DNA from: Pseudarthrobacter sp. L1SW
GTDB lineage: Bacteria; Actinomycetota; Actinomycetes; Actinomycetales; Micrococcaceae
Assembly: GCF_020809045.1 (NCBI RefSeq)
Contig: NZ_CP078079.1
Span: 1,240,001 to 1,304,000, forward strand
Reading direction: 5' to 3'
Length of the DNA stretch: 64,000 nucleotides
In this document: piece by piece, positions 60,465-64,000 of the stretch
How the letters are laid out: the number at the start of each line of letters is the position of its first letter
How positions within the stretch are numbered: position 1 is the first letter of the stretch
The notes under the pieces: generated by a model
Seen by the model: the letters and a program-made list of their open reading frames with translations, nothing else
Told to the model about the DNA's origin: nothing
Database searches by the model: none
Program-made: the position numbers and the translations under genes

Positions 60465-63107
60465 CTATACCTCGTTCCTGATGGGTTCCGGCGTGCCCGG
60501 CCGGACTGGAATGGAAGCGCCGATCAGGACTTTGCCTTTTTCTTCGGGCGTGGCGGGGCGCATCTGGCCGCGCTCGTCCGGGACGAAGGTGATGGAGTCG
60601 TCCTTCTGGTCGGGCGCGTTGACGAAGGAGCGGAACCGGCGCAGTCGCTCGGGGTCCTTGAGGGTGTCTGCCCATTCGTCGATGTAGGTGTCCACGTGCT
60701 TGGCCATGGCAGCTTCGAGGTCCGCGGCGATGCCCAGGGTGTCCTTGACCACCACGTCCTCGACGTGCTTGATGCCGCCGTCGAGCTCTTCCTGCCAGCG
60801 CGCGGTGCGCTGGAGGCGGTCCGCGGTGCGAATGTAGTACATGAAGTAGCGGTCGATGTACTTGATCAGCGTTTCGTCGTCCAGGTCCTTGGCCAGCAGC
60901 TGGGCGTGGGCCGGGGTGGCGCCGCCGTTGCCGCCGACGTACAGGTTCCAGCCGTCCGCGGTGGCGATGACGCCGACGTCCTTGCCGCGGGCCTCGGCGC
61001 ATTCACGGGCGCAGCCGGAGACGCCCATCTTGAGCTTGTGCGGGCTGCGGAGGCCGCGGTAGCGCAGTTCCAGCTGGATGGCCATGGCTACCGAGTCCTG
61101 GACGCCGAACCGGCACCAGGTGGATCCGACGCAGGACTTCACGGTGCGCAGGCTCTTGCCGTAGGCCTGGCCGGATTCGAAGCCGGCGTCCACCAGTTCC
61201 TTCCAGATTTCGGGGAGCTGCTCCAGGCGGGCGCCGAACATGTCGATCCGCTGGCCACCGGTGATCTTGGTGTACAGGTTGTACTTCTCGGCCACGGCCG
61301 CGATGACGCCGAGCTTCTTGGGGGTGATTTCGCCGCCGGCGATGCGGGGGACCACCGAGTAGGTGCCGTCCTTCTGCATGTTGGCCAGGGCGCGGTCGTT
61401 GGTGTCCTGCAGGGTGCCGCGGCCGGCGTCCAGGACGTAGGCACTGTTCTGGCTGGCCAGGATGTTGGCGATGGTGGGCTTGCAGATGTCGCAGCCTGCG
61501 CCGGTGCCGTACTTGGCCATGATCTCCTCGAAGGAGGTCAGTTCCAGGACGCGGATGGCGTCGAACAGTTCCTGGCGGGACAGTTCGATGTGCTCGCAGA
61601 GGGCCTTGGAGACCTCGACGCCGGACTTGGTCAGTTCGGTTTCCAGCAGTTTCTTCAGCATCGGCACGCAGGAACCGCACTGGGTCCCGGCGCGGGTGCA
61701 GCCCTTCAGCTCGCCCAGTTCCTGGACCGGCGCGTTGCCTTCACAGGCGCCGCAGCCGTTGATCGTGTCCCGGATGGTTCCGGCGGTGACGTTGTTGCAG
61801 GAGCAGAGGGTGGCGTCGTCGGGCAGTTCGGTCTCGGGGGCCTCACCGCCGCCGGCGGCACTGAGGAAAGCGCCGGGCTCGGCGGGAAGTTCGCGGCCCA
61901 GCAGGGGGCGCAGGCTCATGTACGGTGAGGCGTCGCCGACGAAGATGCCGCCCAGGAGGGTCTTGGCGTCGTCGGTGGTGACGATCTTCTGGTACACGCC
62001 GCGCGCCGGGTCCGCGTAGACAATCTCAATGGCGTGCTCGGTCTTGGCGAAGGCGTCCCCAAAGCTGGCAACGTCCACGCCCGAGAGCTTCAGCTTGGTG
62101 GCGGTGTCGAAGCCGGGGAAGGTGGCGTCCCCGCCGTGGAGGCGGTCGGCCACGATCTCCGCCATGGTGTTGGCGGGGGCCACCAGGCCCAGGCACATTC
62201 CGCCGTAGTTGGCCACTTCACCGATGGCCCAGATGCCCGGCACTTCGGTTTCGCAGTAGTCGTTGATGACCACGCCGCCGCGGGGACCCAGGCTGAACAC
62301 CTGTTCCTCGCCCTCGGCGGCGCGGAAGAGTTCGTCGCGGGGCCGGACGCCGATGGCCACAATGACCATGTCCGCGTCGATGATGCGGCCGTCTGCCATG
62401 AGGACGCCGGTGACCTGGCCGTCGTCATCCGAGAGAACCTCGGACGGGAACACACCGCCGTGCACCTCGAAGCCCTTGGCCTTGATGAGCCTCCCCATGG
62501 CCTGGCCGGCGCCCTCGTCCAGCTGGGTGGCCATCAGCCACTGCGAACCGTCGATGACGATCGGGTTGGCGCCCAGCTGCTCGGTGCCGGCGGCGGACTC
62601 GAGGCCCAGGAGCCCGCCCCCGATGGTGACGGCGTTGACCTTGCGGCCCAGCTTCTCCTTCAGCCCGGCAATGGCCTCGTTGATGGCCCACACGTCTTCG
62701 AGGGTGCGGTAGACGTGCGTCTTGTCCGCGCCGGGGATGGGAAGGCGGGCGGCATTGGAACCGGTGGCCACCACCAGTTCGTCATATTCGAAGACGTGGC
62801 CGGCCGCAGTTTCCACGCTCTTGGCTTCGGCGTTGATCTTGACGACGCGCTCGCCGGTCTTGAGCTCCAGGGAAGGATGCTCCCACATGGACGCCGTCCC
62901 CAGCGTCAGGTCGACGTCCTTATCTGTCAGGGCCTTGGACAGGGCAACGCGGTCGTAGGGGAGGTGGGCTTCCTCAGTGAGGACCGTGACATGCCAGCCA
63001 TTGAGGCCACGGGCATGCATTGCGTCCGCAAAACGGTGGGCCGCGGGGCCGCCGCCGGCGACGACGATGCGGCGCGGAGTCTCTGTGCTTGAAGTCTGTT
63101 CGGTCAC
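60465..63107 (-). CDS. nirB: Nitrite reductase [NAD(P)H] large subunit
   Basis: The 880-residue enzyme reduces nitrite to ammonium for assimilation. FAD/NAD domain about 12-400 (VVAGGGPAAHRFADAM, VTIGGGLLGLES), BFD-like [2Fe-2S] Cys set about 435-500 (LCSCNNV, GCGACEG, CTRAGTQCGSC), a further GCDICKP, then the siroheme/[4Fe-4S] part with CVGSTWC (C-x5-C) and CARECAE (C-x3-C). GTG 63107 has AAAGG 7 bases upstream. A longer reading to ATG 63170 lies between the -10 box and the predicted transcript start and was rejected. First gene of the nirB-cobA-nnaR run. Confidence 0.95.
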   Translation of the reverse strand: MTEQTSSTETPRRIVVAGGGPAAHRFADAMHARGLNGWHVTVLTEEAHLPYDRVALSKALTDKDVDLTLGTASMWEHPSLELKTGERVVKINAEAKSVETAAGHVFEYDELVVATGSNAARLPIPGADKTHVYRTLEDVWAINEAIAGLKEKLGRKVNAVTIGGGLLGLESAAGTEQLGANPIVIDGSQWLMATQLDEGAGQAMGRLIKAKGFEVHGGVFPSEVLSDDDGQVTGVLMADGRIIDADMVIVAIGVRPRDELFRAAEGEEQVFSLGPRGGVVINDYCETEVPGIWAIGEVANYGGMCLGLVAPANTMAEIVADRLHGGDATFPGFDTATKLKLSGVDVASFGDAFAKTEHAIEIVYADPARGVYQKIVTTDDAKTLLGGIFVGDASPYMSLRPLLGRELPAEPGAFLSAAGGGEAPETELPDDATLCSCNNVTAGTIRDTINGCGACEGNAPVQELGELKGCTRAGTQCGSCVPMLKKLLETELTKSGVEVSKALCEHIELSRQELFDAIRVLELTSFEEIMAKYGTGAGCDICKPTIANILASQNSAYVLDAGRGTLQDTNDRALANMQKDGTYSVVPRIAGGEITPKKLGVIAAVAEKYNLYTKITGGQRIDMFGARLEQLPEIWKELVDAGFESGQAYGKSLRTVKSCVGSTWCRFGVQDSVAMAIQLELRYRGLRSPHKLKMGVSGCARECAEARGKDVGVIATADGWNLYVGGNGGATPAHAQLLAKDLDDETLIKYIDRYFMYYIRTADRLQRTARWQEELDGGIKHVEDVVVKDTLGIAADLEAAMAKHVDTYIDEWADTLKDPERLRRFRSFVNAPDQKDDSITFVPDERGQMRPATPEEKGKVLIGASIPVRPGTPEPIRNEV

Positions 63108-63172
63108 TGATGGGCCTTTCGCATGGGCCGCAGGCAGTTTTCCTGCAGCCTTCTCTGACGAGCTGTCCATCC

Positions 63173-63178
63173 AGACTA
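63173..63178 (-). promoter_or_regulatory. -10 box of nirB
   Basis: TAGTCT on the minus strand predicts a start near 63166 and a leader of about 58 bases before GTG 63107. Confidence 0.5.
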
Positions 63179-63188
63179 GGGAGACGCA

Positions 63189-63226
63189 GTTTCGCTTCAG
63201 TTTCCCAATTGTTTCGCCAACTTAAC
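63189..63226. promoter_or_regulatory. GlnR-like operator, four half-sites at 11-bp spacing
   Basis: On the minus strand the pattern is GTTAA-N6-GAAAC-N6-GAAAC-N6-GAAAC, with half-sites beginning (plus coordinates) at 63189, 63200, 63211 and 63222, exactly 11 bases apart. The actinobacterial GlnR consensus is gTnAC-N6-GaAAC repeated at this spacing. The array covers the -35 zone and upstream of nirB and lies between nirB and nirD, so it could serve both. Confidence 0.65.
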
Positions 63227-63314
63227 TTCTGCATCACGAACGCATTTCCGGCCGGGTTAGGTGTCTTTTACGCGCTGGACACATTCAGCGCATGCCGCTG
63301 AAACACCCGGAGCC

Positions 63315-63320
63315 TAGCGT
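63315..63320 (+). promoter_or_regulatory. Candidate -10 box of nirD
   Basis: TAGCGT would start transcription near 63327 and leave a leader of about 55 bases before ATG 63382. Confidence 0.4.
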
Positions 63321-63381
63321 GGAACACGGCCGCAGAGGTGGCTGCTGAGAAGGATTACACGCAGAGGGAGAGGAACCGGAC

Positions 63382-63756
63382 ATGACGGCAACACTGGAAC
63401 TTGGGGCATTTGAAGCCGGCCTGGACGAGGCCGTATCCGGCTGGCACACAGTCTGCCGGGTGGACGACCTGGAGCTTGCCTGGGGTGAAGCCGCCCTGGT
63501 CGCTGGACGCCAGGTGGCCCTCTTCCGCACCGGCGCCAATGAGGTTTTCGCCGTGGCCCATGAGGACCCTGCAACCGGTGCGCATGTCATGGCACGCGGA
63601 ATCCTGGGATCACGGGGTGCCCGTCCCACCATCGCTTCGCCGCTCCACAAAGAGGTCTACGACCTCGAAACCGGGGAATGCTTCAGCAGCCCGGACCTGA
63701 GCCTTGCCACGTTCCGGACCCGCATTGCAGGCGGCGTCATCGAGATCGAGCTGTAG
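63382..63756 (+). CDS. nirD: Nitrite reductase [NAD(P)H] small subunit
   Basis: The 124-residue protein has the Rieske-like fold of NirD (WHTVCRVDDL, VALFRTGANEVFAVAHEDP, SPLHKEVYDLETGECFSSPD). As in most assimilatory NirD proteins the full set of Rieske Cys/His ligands is absent, so no [2Fe-2S] cluster is expected. It is normally co-transcribed with nirB; here it is divergent from it across a 274-base shared region. ATG with GGAGAGGAA upstream. Confidence 0.92.
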   Translation: MTATLELGAFEAGLDEAVSGWHTVCRVDDLELAWGEAALVAGRQVALFRTGANEVFAVAHEDPATGAHVMARGILGSRGARPTIASPLHKEVYDLETGECFSSPDLSLATFRTRIAGGVIEIEL

Positions 63757-63762
63757 CAGGGG

Positions 63763-64000
63763 CTAGAGCCCCAGGGCTTCGCTGACGTCGCGGAGCACCT
63801 CGTCCAGCGCCGCCCGCGCCGCCTGCCGGGCAGCCGGCAGTTCGGCCGCGGAGCCCACGTGGTGGATTACCTCGAGGTAGCACTTGAGCTTGGGCTCGGT
63901 GCCGCTGGGCCGGATAATCACCCTGGTGAGGTTGCGGGTGACGTACAGCAGGCCGTCAGTAGGCGGAAGCCCGTCGCTGCCCTCGGCAAGATCTGCGTAA
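63763..64000 (-). CDS. Phosphoglucomutase/phosphomannomutase family protein, 5' part cut by window
   Basis: Only the C-terminal 78 residues are visible. They hold the phosphate-binding RPSGTEPKLKCYLE motif of domain IV of alpha-D-phosphohexomutases, followed by a helical tail ending VSEALGL. The enzyme interconverts hexose 1- and 6-phosphates; which hexose is not decidable here. It converges on nirD with 6 bases between the stops. In many actinobacteria such a gene lies near deoC. Confidence 0.85.
   Translation of the reverse strand, partial: YADLAEGSDGLPPTDGLLYVTRNLTRVIIRPSGTEPKLKCYLEVIHHVGSAAELPAARQAARAALDEVLRDVSEALGL

Overview
The window is a contiguous piece of a high-GC actinobacterial chromosome. 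Gene content and order (whiB2 next to a DUF5719 gene, DUF3499, pmt/rsmI, rpf-rsmA-ispE, glmU-prs-rplY-pth, mfd), the protein sequences and the TAGGCT/TAGGAT promoter style point to Micrococcaceae of the Arthrobacter/Pseudarthrobacter type. The genus is an inference. I see no insertion sequence, prophage, CRISPR array or rRNA operon. One tRNA (Gln, anticodon TTG) is present. Both window ends cut a gene.

Layout. 1-3.9 kb: an LCP cell-wall ligase (cut), purE-purK and a GtrA flippase. 3.9-13.5 kb: a TIGR03089 protein, whiB2, a large membrane glycosyltransferase, DUF5719, a degenerate metallopeptidase, DUF3499, Trm112 and ahcY. 13.5-22.6 kb: an L,D-transpeptidase, an RDD/SpoIIM divergent pair, a TIGR01906 membrane protein, fadD, a protein O-mannosyltransferase and rsmI. 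22.7-29.4 kb: a succinate-semialdehyde dehydrogenase and a MoxR/DUF58/TgpA operon. 29.5-40.9 kb: tatD, rpf, rsmA, ispE, an ABC-F protein, TetR, tRNA-Gln, glmU, prs, rplY and pth. 41-46.5 kb: two large STAND-ATPase/LuxR regulators in tandem. 46.9-51.1 kb: sufS-sufU and three small or unclear genes. 51.3-57 kb: mfd, a YdjM-like hydrolase, a small membrane protein and deoC. 57.2-63.8 kb: nitrite assimilation (a NirB-like FAD protein, NnaR-type regulator, cobA, nirB, divergent nirD). The end holds the tail of a phosphohexomutase.

How the genes work together. Many genes serve the envelope: LCP ligation, peptidoglycan crosslinking and remodelling (L,D-transpeptidase, Rpf), UDP-GlcNAc (glmU), PRPP (prs), isoprenoid precursor (ispE), mannosylation and membrane glycosyl transfer. 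A second group serves ribosome and translation quality (rsmI, rsmA, rplY, pth, ABC-F, Trm112). The nitrite block forms a unit: NirB/NirD reduce nitrite, CobA feeds siroheme synthesis, and the HemD-like regulator sits with them. Four GlnR-like half-sites at exact 11-bp spacing lie between nirB and nirD.

Most notable features: (i) a recurrent -10 box exactly 6 nt upstream of start codons, implying leaderless mRNAs for at least seven genes; (ii) a long leader with a strong intrinsic terminator before rpf; (iii) a tandem regulator pair in which the first has lost the Walker B acid, the second lacks any canonical start codon, and the pair is preceded by a 12-bp dyad and a 10-codon upstream ORF ending inside it; (iv) a roughly 52-bp near-perfect inverted repeat near 55.95 kb; (v) a manB/manA-less version of the whiB2-to-ahcY cluster. 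I did not find a clearly new multi-gene system; the regulator pair with its leader is the best candidate for undescribed regulation.
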